From NCBI RefSeq assembly GCF_018760785.1, contig NZ_JAHHZO010000019.1, positions 19,041 through 83,040 on the forward strand: a stretch of 64,000 nt of DNA. Reading direction: 5' to 3'. How positions within the stretch are numbered: position 1 is the stretch's first letter; every line of letters starts with the position of its first letter. This document shows positions 18,074-26,838 of this stretch, piece by piece. Under the pieces are notes generated by a model that was not told the origin of the DNA, made no database searches, and saw only the letters and a list, made by a program, of their open reading frames with translations. A program made the position numbers and the translations under genes. This DNA comes from Rhizobium sp. CSW-27 (GTDB taxonomy: Bacteria; Pseudomonadota; Alphaproteobacteria; Rhizobiales; Rhizobiaceae).

Positions 18074-18102
18074 AAGGGGCCAGCCGAAGAGCCAGCCCCT
18101 TT
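18074..18102 (-). terminator. UUCG-capped hairpin between receptor and monooxygenase
   Basis: On the minus strand AAGGGGC pairs with GCCCCTT around an inner stem closed by C-UUCG-G. It lies directly after the receptor stop and just before the monooxygenase start, with no long T run, so it may be a partial terminator or 3' stabiliser that lowers monooxygenase expression relative to the receptor. Confidence 0.5.
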
Positions 18103-18111
18103 CAGTGGTAA

Positions 18112-20211
18112 TCAGAAGGTACCGCGAACACCGATGCCGAACATGCGCGGCGCGGTCATGCTGGCCTCGGTGCCGCCGATGCCTCGGTTCTGCTGCATGT
18201 AGGTCGGAGACCGTTCGTCGAAGACGTTCTTGACGTAACCATAAACATCCAGCCCCTCGCGGACCTTGTAGGTCGCATTGACATCGACGACCGTATACGG
18301 ATCCACCGCATAGACGGCAGTGTTGGCCGTGTCGGAATAGTAGCCGTCGATATGGCGGGCCTGGCCGGACAGGTTGAGCGCCTCGGTCACGTCCCAGCTG
18401 GCGCCCAGCGTCAGGGTGTAGCCGGGGGATTTCGCGAACTCGTTGCCTTCATAGGCGACATTGCTGTCAATTTCGTCGATCTCGGTTTTCAGCAGGCCGA
18501 CACCTGCCTTCAGCACCAGATTGTCGAGCAACTGGTAGTTGGCCTCCACCTCCATGCCATAGGCATGCGCCTTTTCGGCATTGATGGTGTAGGACTGGTA
18601 GACATTGTTCGAGACTTCCACCGGAATGTTGAACTGGGCATTCTTCATGTCCATGTAGAAGATGTTTGCATTCACCGTGAGCCGATCATCGAGCAGGCTT
18701 GTGCGCGTAAAGATCTCATAATTCCAGATCGATTCTTCCTCGAACTCCATCCAGTTGCGCGAGGAGAGATTGAGCGAGACGCCACCCGGATTATATCCAC
18801 GGCTCACCATCGCGCCGACGGTCCATTCCGGATTGAATTCATAAGCCAGCGAAGCCTTCGGCAAGAGGGCCGAGAAGGTCTCGTCGAAGGCAACGCTGTT
18901 GGCGGAATAGACCGATTGGCCATCGCGCTGGATCCGATCGACCTGATAGCGCAGCCCGCCCGTGAACGTCCATTGATCGGTCAGGCGGTAGCTCGCCTCG
19001 GTGAACAGGCCGACATTGTCCTTCGTATCGTCGAAGGTCGATATCGTGCCGTATGTACCGGTCAGATACAGGATTTCGTCTGTTTTCGTATGGCCGTAGT
19101 AGAGACCGGCAACACCGCTCAGCACATCCTCCTGATCGCCGAAGGTCACCCGGGTTTCGTTCGAGACGTTGGTCTGGTCGATGTCCGCGTCCCCGTTATT
19201 GACCATCCCGACCGTTCGAACCGCTTTGGTGTCGGACAGCTGGGTCTGGTTGGACACGACAACCCCGTTGGCAAAATCATAGCTGAGGTCGAGCACGCCG
19301 ACATTGGTCTTCTGCGCCCAACTCGGCATGGTCGTCGTGATGTGGTTCAGGTCCTCATAAGGGGCGGACGCGGCTTCCTGGCTCGGACGGTTCGTGTCGC
19401 TATAGGAATAGGTGAGCTTGGCCGAGAAGCCGGAGAGCTCCGACGGCTCCCAGAGGAGCTTGGCGCGACCGGTGAAGGACTTGAAGTTCTGATCCGTCCC
19501 CGCGCGGTAGAAGCCGGAATTGATGTAATCGATGAACGTGTCGCGGCCGGAATAGTCCAGGGCGATCCGTCCTGCCAGCTCATCCTCGATGATCGGACCT
19601 GAAACGGCGACCGAAGCGCGGCGTGTCTTATAGCTTCCGATTTCGCCCTGATAGGACACTTCCGGGTCGAAGGTCGGATCCTTCGTCTTGACCAGCAGCG
19701 CACCGGCAATTGCGTTTGCACCCTGCGATGTCGTCTGCGGACCACGGAACACTTCGAGGCTCTCAAGGTCCCAGATGGAGGAGGCACCGAAGTAGAACTC
19801 GTTATAGGTGAGGTAGTGGCCATCAACATTGATGGAGGCGCGCGGCACGGTTCCCGCGAAGAATGCCGTCGAACCCGTGTTCGGCCCCTGCGTATCCAGA
19901 CCGCGGATGATCGGCGCGCTGACGCTGTCGGGGTAGACGACGTTCGGCACATCGGAGATCGCTTCGGAGACCGAGGTCCTTCCCTCTTTCTGTTCCTCCT
20001 CGATCTGCTTGGCCGATTTGGCCGAGACGGAGGATGCAGTCTTGCGGATGTCGCGCGCGACCTTCTCGCCGGTGATGAGGATCGGCGTGAGAACCGTACC
20101 TTCCTCGTTTTCCTTCGCATCTTCGGCCCGCGCAACGCCAGCGACGAGCGCCGCAGACAAAGCCAGGAAACTGACGCCATAACACAGACGGCGCGTGGAC
20201 AGGGACCCCAT
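18112..20211 (-). CDS. TonB-dependent receptor 3
   Basis: 699-residue outer-membrane receptor. Signal peptide residues 1-29 (ending ARA), then an acidic linker and TPILITGEKVARDIRKTASS. The plug shows IIRGLDTQGPNTGSTAFFAG and LEVFRGPQTTSQGANAIAGALLV, a variant of the RGPQGTLYG motif. The barrel ends FGIGVRGTF with the terminal phenylalanine. The ribosome site AGGAGAG precedes the ATG. Upstream at 20232-20304 are an iron-box candidate and two copies of an operator motif shared with the FecBCDE promoter region, so receptor and ABC importer are probably one regulon under the divergent IclR gene. Confidence 0.9.
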   Translation of the reverse strand: MGSLSTRRLCYGVSFLALSAALVAGVARAEDAKENEEGTVLTPILITGEKVARDIRKTASSVSAKSAKQIEEEQKEGRTSVSEAISDVPNVVYPDSVSAPIIRGLDTQGPNTGSTAFFAGTVPRASINVDGHYLTYNEFYFGASSIWDLESLEVFRGPQTTSQGANAIAGALLVKTKDPTFDPEVSYQGEIGSYKTRRASVAVSGPIIEDELAGRIALDYSGRDTFIDYINSGFYRAGTDQNFKSFTGRAKLLWEPSELSGFSAKLTYSYSDTNRPSQEAASAPYEDLNHITTTMPSWAQKTNVGVLDLSYDFANGVVVSNQTQLSDTKAVRTVGMVNNGDADIDQTNVSNETRVTFGDQEDVLSGVAGLYYGHTKTDEILYLTGTYGTISTFDDTKDNVGLFTEASYRLTDQWTFTGGLRYQVDRIQRDGQSVYSANSVAFDETFSALLPKASLAYEFNPEWTVGAMVSRGYNPGGVSLNLSSRNWMEFEEESIWNYEIFTRTSLLDDRLTVNANIFYMDMKNAQFNIPVEVSNNVYQSYTINAEKAHAYGMEVEANYQLLDNLVLKAGVGLLKTEIDEIDSNVAYEGNEFAKSPGYTLTLGASWDVTEALNLSGQARHIDGYYSDTANTAVYAVDPYTVVDVNATYKVREGLDVYGYVKNVFDERSPTYMQQNRGIGGTEASMTAPRMFGIGVRGTF

Positions 20212-20231
20212 TGCTACTCTCTCCTAATACA

Positions 20232-20246
20232 TGACTAGAATTATCA
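20232..20246. promoter_or_regulatory. TGA-N9-TCA iron-responsive-operator candidate
   Basis: RirA-type spacing, 21 bases before the receptor start, inside a partly palindromic AGAA/TTCT stretch (20237-20255) that also resembles an Irr-type box. Supported by position only. Confidence 0.4.
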
Positions 20247-20269
20247 TGTTCTTCTAATCGTGCCGGAGA

Positions 20270-20304
20270 ATGTTCCGCAATAAGGAATGCATTCCACAAT
20301 GCAA
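20270..20304. promoter_or_regulatory. IclR operator candidate, two adjacent copies
   Basis: Copy A is ATGTTCCGCAATAAGG at 20270-20285; copy B is ATGCATTCCACAATGCAA at 20287-20304. Copy B matches the reverse complement of 22098-22115 at 16 of 18 bases. It lies between the divergent receptor and IclR genes, the expected place for autoregulation and receptor control. Confidence 0.5.
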
Positions 20305-20463
20305 GAAAATTTATCCGCTTGAAAGCTGTTGCCGGACTGCAACATGGACGGAGCCGGTGCGCGGCGCCGGGCGAAATCCTGGCTGTTGACTGAGGGGCCG
20401 CCCCGCGCCATGACAGTGACACGGGAACCGGCGGTGCCGCCGAGGAAGAGAGGATGAGGCGCT

Positions 20464-21279
20464 TTGGCAATCGACAATTCAGAAGATCACGAGACTGATG
20501 CCCATGCCGAAAAGCGGTCCGGCACCATTCAGTCCGTCTCGATCGCCACCCGTTTCCTCAGCATTCTGGCAGATGCCGAGCAGGAGCTCGCTTTGGGCGA
20601 ATTGGCCCGTCGCGCCGAAACCGGCCGCTCGACCGCTCACCGCTATCTGCAGAGCCTGGTCAAGGAGGGCCTTGCACAGCAGGATCCCGGTACCGGCCTC
20701 TATGACCTCGGCCCGACCGCCCTTCACATCGGGATTGGCGCGCTGAGGCGCATCGATGCCGTGGAAATCGCGGCCCGTTACATGAAATCGCTGACCCACG
20801 ACCATGCCATGAGCGGCGGCGTTGCGATCTGGACAGATCGAGGCCCGACACTCGTCCGCTGGTACAGAAGCGCCTTCTTCTCGGTCAATCCCTTGGCCTT
20901 GGGCGACATTCTGCCAATCGACAACACCGCCTGCGGACTGGTCTTCCAGGCGCATCTCCCCAAAGTCAGGATCGACGCCGCGCGCAAGCAGCAACCCACC
21001 CACTTCCGTGGCTCAGCCCCGGACAAAGCCACCCTGGACCGCGTCAGGGAAACCGGCTGGGCGGAGATGACCAGCCATCTTCTGTCGAATGTCACGGGCC
21101 AGGCCGTTCCGATCTTCGACGCGCAGGAGGAAATCGTTTGCGTGGTCACTACGGTGACGGATCTGGGCCAATTGCGTGCGCCGGAAGACCGTGAAGCCCT
21201 GTTGCGGGAGGCCTGTCGCATTAATGAGGCCACCGGCGGCGTCGCCTTTGCCAGGCGGGCGCTGCGCTCCGCCTCCTAG
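20464..21279 (+). CDS. IclR-family transcriptional regulator
   Basis: 271-residue IclR regulator. The winged helix-turn-helix is at about residues 20-75 (SVSIATRFLSILADAEQ, then LGELARRAETGRSTAHRYLQ); the effector-binding domain follows (about 90-265), with the family's late CVVTTVTDLG strand. The start is a TTG at 20464 behind AGGATGAGG; no in-frame ATG gives a better fit. Divergent from the receptor and convergent with the ABC ATPase gene, whose stop shares the palindrome CTAG with this stop. IclR proteins respond to small organic acids or aromatic catabolites rather than iron, so the inducer may be the chelator or its breakdown product (inference). Confidence 0.85.
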   Translation: MAIDNSEDHETDAHAEKRSGTIQSVSIATRFLSILADAEQELALGELARRAETGRSTAHRYLQSLVKEGLAQQDPGTGLYDLGPTALHIGIGALRRIDAVEIAARYMKSLTHDHAMSGGVAIWTDRGPTLVRWYRSAFFSVNPLALGDILPIDNTACGLVFQAHLPKVRIDAARKQQPTHFRGSAPDKATLDRVRETGWAEMTSHLLSNVTGQAVPIFDAQEEIVCVVTTVTDLGQLRAPEDREALLREACRINEATGGVAFARRALRSAS

Positions 21280-22061
21280 AAATTCTGCCGCATGGGAACG
21301 ACGAGAGGCGTCCCGGCCACAGGGTCGGGGATGATCTTCGCGCGCAGCCCGAAAACATCGAGCAGAAGCCGCTCGGTCACAATCTCGGCGGGCGCGCCCT
21401 GCGCCAGGATCGCCCCGTCCTTCATGGCGATCAGGTGAGACGCATAGCGGCAGGCCTGATTGAGATCGTGCAGGACGGCGACGATCAGGCGACCCTTCGT
21501 ATTGAGGTCCGACAGAAGATCGAGCAGTTCGATCTGGTGAGTAATGTCGAGATAGGTCGTGGGCTCGTCGAGCAGCAGCAGGGGCGTATCCTGCGCGAGC
21601 AGCATCGCGATCCACACGCGCTGTCGCTGGCCGCCCGACAATTCGTCGACGAGCCGGTCGGCGAGCGGCATGATCCGCGTCGCCTGAAGGGCCCGCTCGA
21701 CGGCCTCTCGATCCGCCTCGCTCCATTGCCGGAAGAAGCTCTGGTGCGGAAAGCGCCCCCGAGCCACCAGGTCGAAGACGGTAATGCCCGGCGGTGCGGT
21801 CGCCGTCTGCGGCAGGAGACCCAATTGCCGGGCGACCATTTGCGACGGCAGGTCCTTTAGGCTTTTTCCGTCGAGCAGGACCTGGCCCGCCGATGGAGCG
21901 ATCAGCCGGGACAAGGCCTTCAGCAAGGTTGATTTTCCACTGGCATTCGGCCCGATGATAACCGTGAAACCGTGATCGGGAATGGCCACGGAAAGGCTTT
22001 CAGACACCGTGCGGTTCTCGTAGCGAAGTGTCAGGTCGTGCGCGGAAAGCCGGTGGATCAA
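21276..22061 (-). CDS. FecE-type siderophore ABC ATPase
   Basis: About 261 residues from a TTG at 22061 that follows GGGAG by 6 bases; an ATG at 22115 in the same frame would run through the operator candidate and add 18 unrelated residues. Walker A GPNASGKST, signature LSGGQRQRVWIAMLLAQD and Walker B LLLLDEPTTYLDITHQ are the hallmarks of FecE/FepC/FhuC ATPases. It energises the binding protein and permeases encoded divergently at 22184-25229. Confidence 0.92.
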   Translation of the reverse strand: MIHRLSAHDLTLRYENRTVSESLSVAIPDHGFTVIIGPNASGKSTLLKALSRLIAPSAGQVLLDGKSLKDLPSQMVARQLGLLPQTATAPPGITVFDLVARGRFPHQSFFRQWSEADREAVERALQATRIMPLADRLVDELSGGQRQRVWIAMLLAQDTPLLLLDEPTTYLDITHQIELLDLLSDLNTKGRLIVAVLHDLNQACRYASHLIAMKDGAILAQGAPAEIVTERLLLDVFGLRAKIIPDPVAGTPLVVPMRQNF

Positions 22062-22097
22062 GGATAACTCCCGATGGCCAATCTCTGTTCTGGCGTA

Positions 22098-22115
22098 TTG
22101 CATTGCGGAACGCAT
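22098..22115. promoter_or_regulatory. IclR operator candidate, third copy
   Basis: TTGCATTGCGGAACGCAT is the reverse complement of a sequence 16/18 identical to 20287-20304. It sits in the divergent region between the ABC ATPase and the binding-protein gene. Confidence 0.5.
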
Positions 22116-22183
22116 CCTGCAATATGGACTAGATGAAATTTATCAAGTTTATCCTCGCCCGTCGAGGATCACACATTGACGGC

Positions 22184-23158
22184 ATGGCAATGCGAACCTT
22201 TTTGCTTCATCTGCTGCTGGCTGCGGTCGGCGCGGTATCCCTGACATTCGACCCCGCCTTGACCCTCGCACAGGAAGACGCCTGGCCCCGCACGGTCCGC
22301 CATGAGGCCGGTGAACTGACCCTTCCGGCCAAGCCGAAACGGATCCTTTCGACCAGCCCCAGCGTCACGGGAATTCTCCTTGCGATGCAGGCGCCCCTTC
22401 TCGCCTCCGCAGCCACCACACCCAGTCCATTGACGGACAACAAGGGTTTTTTCACCCAATGGGCCAAGGTTGCCGATGAGCGCGGGGTCAAGGTTCTTTA
22501 TCCGAATCTGTCTTTTGATATAGAAGCCATCATCGCCTGGGAGCCCGATCTGGTTATCGGTTCCGCCACCGGCGCCGACAGCATCGTCCAATATCTGCCG
22601 GAACTACAGGCACAGGGGATACCCACCCTGGTGGTCAACTACTCCAACCGAAGCTGGCAGGAACTGGCCACGCAACTCGGTGTGGCCACCGGCCGGGAAC
22701 AGGAGGCGGCCGAAGCCATCAACCGCTTCGACACTCATCTACGGGAGGTGGCCAAAACCATCCGGTCGATACCGGAACCCGTCTCCATCGTCGGCTACGG
22801 CATCAGCGGCAGTTACTCCATCGGCAAAGCGCAAAGTCCGCAAGGACAGGTGCTGGCGGCGCTCGGCCTGACCGTGGCGGACTTGCCCGAGGCACTCAGA
22901 TCCCAGGTCAGCCGCAGTTCGGACGCCGACTTCATCTCCCGGGAAAACCTGTCCGCAGCCATCGCCGGCACCCATGTGTTTCTGCTGCGCGCGACCGACA
23001 GCGATATCGCCGCCTTCCTCGCCGATCCGCTGCTCGCCAATCTGCCGGCGGTGAAGAAGAAGCAGGTCTACACCCTGGGGCCCACCTCGTTCCGCATCGA
23101 CTATTATTCCGGTCTGCAAATGGTCGACGCGGTGGCTCACGGCCTCGGCACCCGATGA
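22184..23158 (+). CDS. FecB-type siderophore-binding protein
   Basis: About 324 residues. The hydrophobic signal peptide (RTFLLHLLLAAVGAVSLTF) ends near TLAQ. The mature protein has the fold's typical pieces: AKPKRILSTSPSVTGILLAM, WEPDLVIGSATG and a late YYSGLQMVDAVAHGLG helix. The start is uncertain: ATGs at 22133, 22184 and 22190 share the frame, none with a strong ribosome site; 22184 leaves a normal signal peptide and keeps the operator upstream. The next permease overlaps by ATGA. Periplasmic partner for ligands entering through receptor 3. Confidence 0.88.
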   Translation: MAMRTFLLHLLLAAVGAVSLTFDPALTLAQEDAWPRTVRHEAGELTLPAKPKRILSTSPSVTGILLAMQAPLLASAATTPSPLTDNKGFFTQWAKVADERGVKVLYPNLSFDIEAIIAWEPDLVIGSATGADSIVQYLPELQAQGIPTLVVNYSNRSWQELATQLGVATGREQEAAEAINRFDTHLREVAKTIRSIPEPVSIVGYGISGSYSIGKAQSPQGQVLAALGLTVADLPEALRSQVSRSSDADFISRENLSAAIAGTHVFLLRATDSDIAAFLADPLLANLPAVKKKQVYTLGPTSFRIDYYSGLQMVDAVAHGLGTR

Positions 23159-24210
23159 CACGCGTTCAAGGTTTCACCGCATCTGCCACAGAGAAGCCGC
23201 TATCCGTGGTGCGGCAAGCGAGAGCCCTGTGGCTCTTCGCCTCGATCGCGCTCCTGTGTGCCGTCGCTGCTCTCTCCATCCTCGTCGGCTCCCGCTCGCT
23301 GACGGGATCCGCAATCGGCGCGGCGCTCTTCGCCTTCGATCCCCGCAATGATTCGCATCTCGTGATCTGGAACCTGCGCATCCCGCGACTTGTCATTGCT
23401 GTGCTCGCCGGCGCAGCTCTGGGCGCATCCGGCGCCGTCATGCAAGCAATCACCCGTAATCCACTCGCCGAACCGGGCCTGCTCGGCGTCAATGCCGGAG
23501 CGGCGGCGGCGGTCATCCTCGGCGTTGCCCTTGGTGGCATCAGCAGCATCCAGCATTATGTCTGGCTCGCCTTTCTCGGTGCAGGTCTCGCAGGGATCGC
23601 GGTCTTCGGACTCGCCGCGCAGGGCGGGCGCGGCCCCGATCCGCTGCGGCTGATCCTCGCCGGAGCAGCCCTGTCGATAATCCTCGCATCCCTCACCGGC
23701 ATTGTGCTCCTCAACGCCCCATCTTCCGTTCTCGACGCCTTCCGCAACTGGGCCGCCGGCTCCGTCGACGGCCGCGATCTTCAGGTTGGTGCGATCCTTG
23801 CCGTTTCCGTCACCTGCGGCGTGCTGATCTGTGCCACGATCGCCAGCAATCTGAACGCCGTTGCGCTCGGAGACGAAGTTGGTCGCGCGTTGGGCGTGGA
23901 TCTGCGTCGCACGCTGATGCTCGCCTGCCTAGCCGTCATGCTTCTTGCCGGCTCCGCCACGGCGGCAGCAGGCCCAATTGGCTTCGTCGGACTGATGGCA
24001 CCCCATCTCGCGCGGTCCATCGCCGGACCCGACCAGCGATGGGTCCTTTCTTTCTCCGCCGTGCTTGCCGCCCTGCTGCTCCTGGTGGCAGACATCATTG
24101 GCCGTGTGATCGTAGCCCCATCCGAGGTCGCGGCGGGCATCGTCACCGCCCTGATCGGCGGACCATTTTTTCTTTTCCTCGTCCGAAGAACGCGGATCGG
24201 CCGATCATGA
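23155..24210 (+). CDS. FecCD-family iron permease 1
   Basis: 351-residue inner-membrane permease with about ten helices. RIPRLVIAVLAGAALGASGAVMQ and the following TRNPLAEPGLLGVNAGAA are the FecCD signature, and GFVGLMAPHLARSIAGPDQRW is the conserved loop contacting the ATPase. Overlaps both neighbours by four bases (ATGA), so binding protein and two permeases are translated as a coupled set. Confidence 0.93.
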   Translation: MTRVQGFTASATEKPLSVVRQARALWLFASIALLCAVAALSILVGSRSLTGSAIGAALFAFDPRNDSHLVIWNLRIPRLVIAVLAGAALGASGAVMQAITRNPLAEPGLLGVNAGAAAAVILGVALGGISSIQHYVWLAFLGAGLAGIAVFGLAAQGGRGPDPLRLILAGAALSIILASLTGIVLLNAPSSVLDAFRNWAAGSVDGRDLQVGAILAVSVTCGVLICATIASNLNAVALGDEVGRALGVDLRRTLMLACLAVMLLAGSATAAAGPIGFVGLMAPHLARSIAGPDQRWVLSFSAVLAALLLLVADIIGRVIVAPSEVAAGIVTALIGGPFFLFLVRRTRIGRS

Positions 24211-25229
24211 CGCATGTCGTCATCCGCCCGCTCGGCATGGCAAGCTTTCGCCTGCACCGACGCAGTCTGTGGGTCGGGCTCCTCCTCCTTGTCTCGATCA
24301 TTCTCCTCGCGGTACTGCTTCTGCAGACGGGAACCATGGCGCTCTCCGTCAGTGAAATATGGACCAGCCTGATTGCACCTGGGTCGCATCCGGCGGCGGA
24401 CCGCATCATCATTCGCATCCGCCTTCCGCGCCTGCTGACAGCCGTGCTGGTCGGTGGATCCCTGGGCGTAAGTGGTACCATCTTCCAGTCGCTCTCCCGC
24501 AATCCGCTGGGCTCACCGGACGTCATCGGCTTCACCACCGGGGCAGCGACCGGGGCAATCGTGCAGATCATCCTGTTCAATGCAGGACCTCTACAGACAT
24601 CCCTCGCGGCCATCGTCTCCGGCATGGTGACCGCGGGCCTCGTCTTTGTGTTGGCGCGGAAATCCGGAACCACGGGCAGCTATCGCCTCATTCTCGCCGG
24701 CCTCGGACTGGGAGCGGTTTTGTCCGGCGTGAACACGGTCCTGCTGGTGATGGGAAACCTCGACCGGACGGCGTCCGCCCAGCTCTGGCTTGCCGGTTCC
24801 CTCACCGGTCGCAGCTGGTCGCATGTCTTACCCGCGCTCATCGGCTTTGCCGTTTTGCTGCCGGCTGTCGTCTGGCATGCGCGGGCACTCGAGGTGATGG
24901 AAACAGGCGACGACATGGCGCGACAGCTGGGTATCTCCACCGAAAGCCGGCGCCTCGGCGCTATCCTCACTGCCGTTGCGCTTGCGGCCTTGGCGACAGC
25001 CGCCGCCGGACCGATCGCCTTCATCGCTCTCGCCGCTCCGCAACTGGCCCGCAGATTGACGAAGGCTCCGAACCTCCCCATCATCACCGCCGCTTTGACC
25101 GGGGCGCTTCTGCTGCTGGCCGCAGACTACCTTGGCCAGCATCTGCCGTTCGACATCAACATGCCGATCGGTCTGACGACCGGCCTTCTCGGCGGCATCT
25201 ATCTGCTTTGGATCGTGGTCAGACGATAG
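24207..25229 (+). CDS. FecCD-family iron permease 2
   Basis: 340 residues from the ATG at 24207 that overlaps the upstream stop (ATGA); the frame stays open a further 56 codons upstream inside the previous gene but this part is not family-like. RIRLPRLLTAVLVGGSLGVSG, then RNPLGSPDVIGFTTGAATGA and AGPIAFIALAAPQLARRL give the FecCD signature. Forms the heterodimeric channel with permease 1. Last gene before the IS scar. Confidence 0.92.
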   Translation: MTHVVIRPLGMASFRLHRRSLWVGLLLLVSIILLAVLLLQTGTMALSVSEIWTSLIAPGSHPAADRIIIRIRLPRLLTAVLVGGSLGVSGTIFQSLSRNPLGSPDVIGFTTGAATGAIVQIILFNAGPLQTSLAAIVSGMVTAGLVFVLARKSGTTGSYRLILAGLGLGAVLSGVNTVLLVMGNLDRTASAQLWLAGSLTGRSWSHVLPALIGFAVLLPAVVWHARALEVMETGDDMARQLGISTESRRLGAILTAVALAALATAAAGPIAFIALAAPQLARRLTKAPNLPIITAALTGALLLLAADYLGQHLPFDINMPIGLTTGLLGGIYLLWIVVRR

Positions 25230-25385
25230 CAGGGGGGCGTCAGTGACGTCCGGTCACCCTTGAAAAGACCCGTAAACTCAGCGGGCCATCACGCTCCAGC
25301 CTACATCCCACGGGTGTGCTTTGATTTAGCCAGACCGAATTTGGATGTTGATGACATCGGTTGCCGGCCTGTCTCATATTTTGGG

Positions 25386-25668
25386 GTCGTGTCCCATGAC
25401 GTGGTGTAGCTTAGACGACCACGGCTCATCCCAGAGGGGCGGATGAGTTTCAGCTTGCGGCTGGCAGGCTGATGAGCGGATCGTCGCTCATCGTTGCGAT
25501 TGTCTCAAGTGTCATGTAGCGGGATCGCTGGACAGCCCATTCATCGTTCTGTTCGAGCAGCAGCGCGCCGACCAGGCGTACGATGGCTTCATCGTTGGGA
25601 AAGATGCCGACGACCTCTGTCCGCGCTTGATCTCGCCGTTCAATCGCTCAATCGGGTTGGTAACCGGT
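25386..25668 (-). mobile_element. IS256-family remnant (left end and transposase 3' end)
   Basis: Begins with GTCGTGTCCC and GTGGTGTAGC, matching the terminal repeat of the complete IS256 element at 26839, and runs in parallel with its left 270 bases, with clear mismatches. It encodes the transposase C-terminus (NPIERLNGEIKR) with a one-base deletion that shifts frame, then stops matching near 25668. It is a separate, older insertion, not a copy of the neighbour. Confidence 0.75.
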
Positions 25669-25902
25669 ATAAGACCTTCGGTGCTGACGTCCTGCTGCAG
25701 TTTTGAGAATTGCGGCGTATGCTGCGAGCATCCGGGACAGAGGCACCGGGAGCACGAAGGTGCGGGCAGGTCGATACATTCGATGAGCTGTGAGCTCGTG
25801 TTAGTAGCTGGCCGCCTCTGCGACTCGCCCGGTTGCGCCGAGCGCGCGAATCCGTAGTTGTCGTGTCGCCCGCAGCTCCCTTGTTCAAACGACAGAAGAC
25901 GC
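25669..25902. other. Unassigned sequence between IS remnants
   Basis: No gene or IS family recognised. Short frames here are chimeric with the adjoining IS256 remnant. Confidence 0.5.
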
Positions 25903-25980
25903 TTATGCGACGGGCTATCGGAATTGATATCCACCGAACGTTTGTAGCCGCCCGGTTGCTACCGTGGGGAATATGTCTTC
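25903..25980 (+). pseudogene. IS110-family transposase N-terminal remnant
   Basis: An ATG near 25904 opens MRRAIGIDIHRTFVAARL, the start of an IS110-type transposase (IGIDIHRTF carries the first catalytic Asp of the DEDD set). The match fades within about 25 codons and is cut by the left end of the IS5 element at 25981. Confidence 0.55.
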
Positions 25981-26000
25981 GAGTCGGACTCGAAAAGCCT

Positions 26001-26834
26001 TCAACGATATCCATACCTTGCCAGCCGTCGGGCGATCAGGCGAATGTGGGCGATCATGATCCAGGCCTCTGATGAGGCGATGGACTTTTCGACGTCCTTG
26101 GCCAATCGGCGGCATCTGCCGAGCCAGGCGAAGGTGCGCTCGACGACCCAGCGGCGCGGCAGAACCTCAAAGCCTTTCGCCTTGTCCGAGCGCTTGATGA
26201 TTTCAATCGTCCAGCGCCCGATCTTCTCGAGCCGCCGCTTCAGCTTGTCGCCGGCGTAACCACCATCGGCGAAGACGTGCAGCAGCCATGGCCACCTGTA
26301 GCGAATGGATTTCAAGAGATCGGGAGCACCATCGCGATCCTGGACATCAGCGCTGTGCACCATGAGGCCGACCATCAGACCAAGTGTATCAACGATGATA
26401 TGACGCTTGCGGCCTTTGGTTTTCTTTCCCGCGTCATAGCCCCGGATACCACCGCTTTCCGTGGTTTTGACGCTCTGGCTGTCGATGACACCGGCCGTCG
26501 GTGAGGCCTCTCTGCCCTCCAGTTCGCGGGCCTCCATTACCAGACGATGGTTGATGCGTGACCACAGCCCCAATGCCCGCCATTCATAGAAATAGCGCTG
26601 GACGGTCGAGCAGGGCGGAAAATCCTTCGGCAGCATTCGCCACTGGCAACCGGTCGTGGCGATGTAAAGCAGCGCATTCACCACCTCTCGCAAGTCGGTC
26701 GTACGAGGACGCCCCAGGCGGCGCGGCATTGGTAGGAACGGTTGAACCAGCCCCCATTCCCGATCCGTCATATCGCTTGCGTAGCGTGCCGTTCGCCGGG
26801 CATATTGCAGGCGGGTGATTTTCGTCCAGGCCAT
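26001..26834 (-). CDS. IS5-family transposase
   Basis: 277-residue DDE transposase, apparently intact. DSQSVKTTESGGIRGYD holds the first Asp, FADGGYAGD the second and RRWVVERTFAWLGRCRRL the Glu of the YREK-like region. The start codon lies just inside the IS256 insertion point: IS256 landed 4 bases upstream of the ATG and separates it from its own promoter and right-hand repeat, so expression now depends on IS256 sequences. Confidence 0.88.
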   Translation of the reverse strand: MAWTKITRLQYARRTARYASDMTDREWGLVQPFLPMPRRLGRPRTTDLREVVNALLYIATTGCQWRMLPKDFPPCSTVQRYFYEWRALGLWSRINHRLVMEARELEGREASPTAGVIDSQSVKTTESGGIRGYDAGKKTKGRKRHIIVDTLGLMVGLMVHSADVQDRDGAPDLLKSIRYRWPWLLHVFADGGYAGDKLKRRLEKIGRWTIEIIKRSDKAKGFEVLPRRWVVERTFAWLGRCRRLAKDVEKSIASSEAWIMIAHIRLIARRLARYGYR

Positions 26835-26838
26835 TGTG
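26831..26838. repeat. 8-bp target duplication of IS256 (left)
   Basis: CCATTGTG immediately before the element, repeated at 28257-28264 immediately after it; IS256 elements usually duplicate 8-9 bases. Confidence 0.9.

Noticed and set aside
18352..19602. 416-codon plus-strand frame inside receptor 3
   Set aside because: Antisense to a complete TonB receptor with signal peptide, plug motif and terminal Phe.
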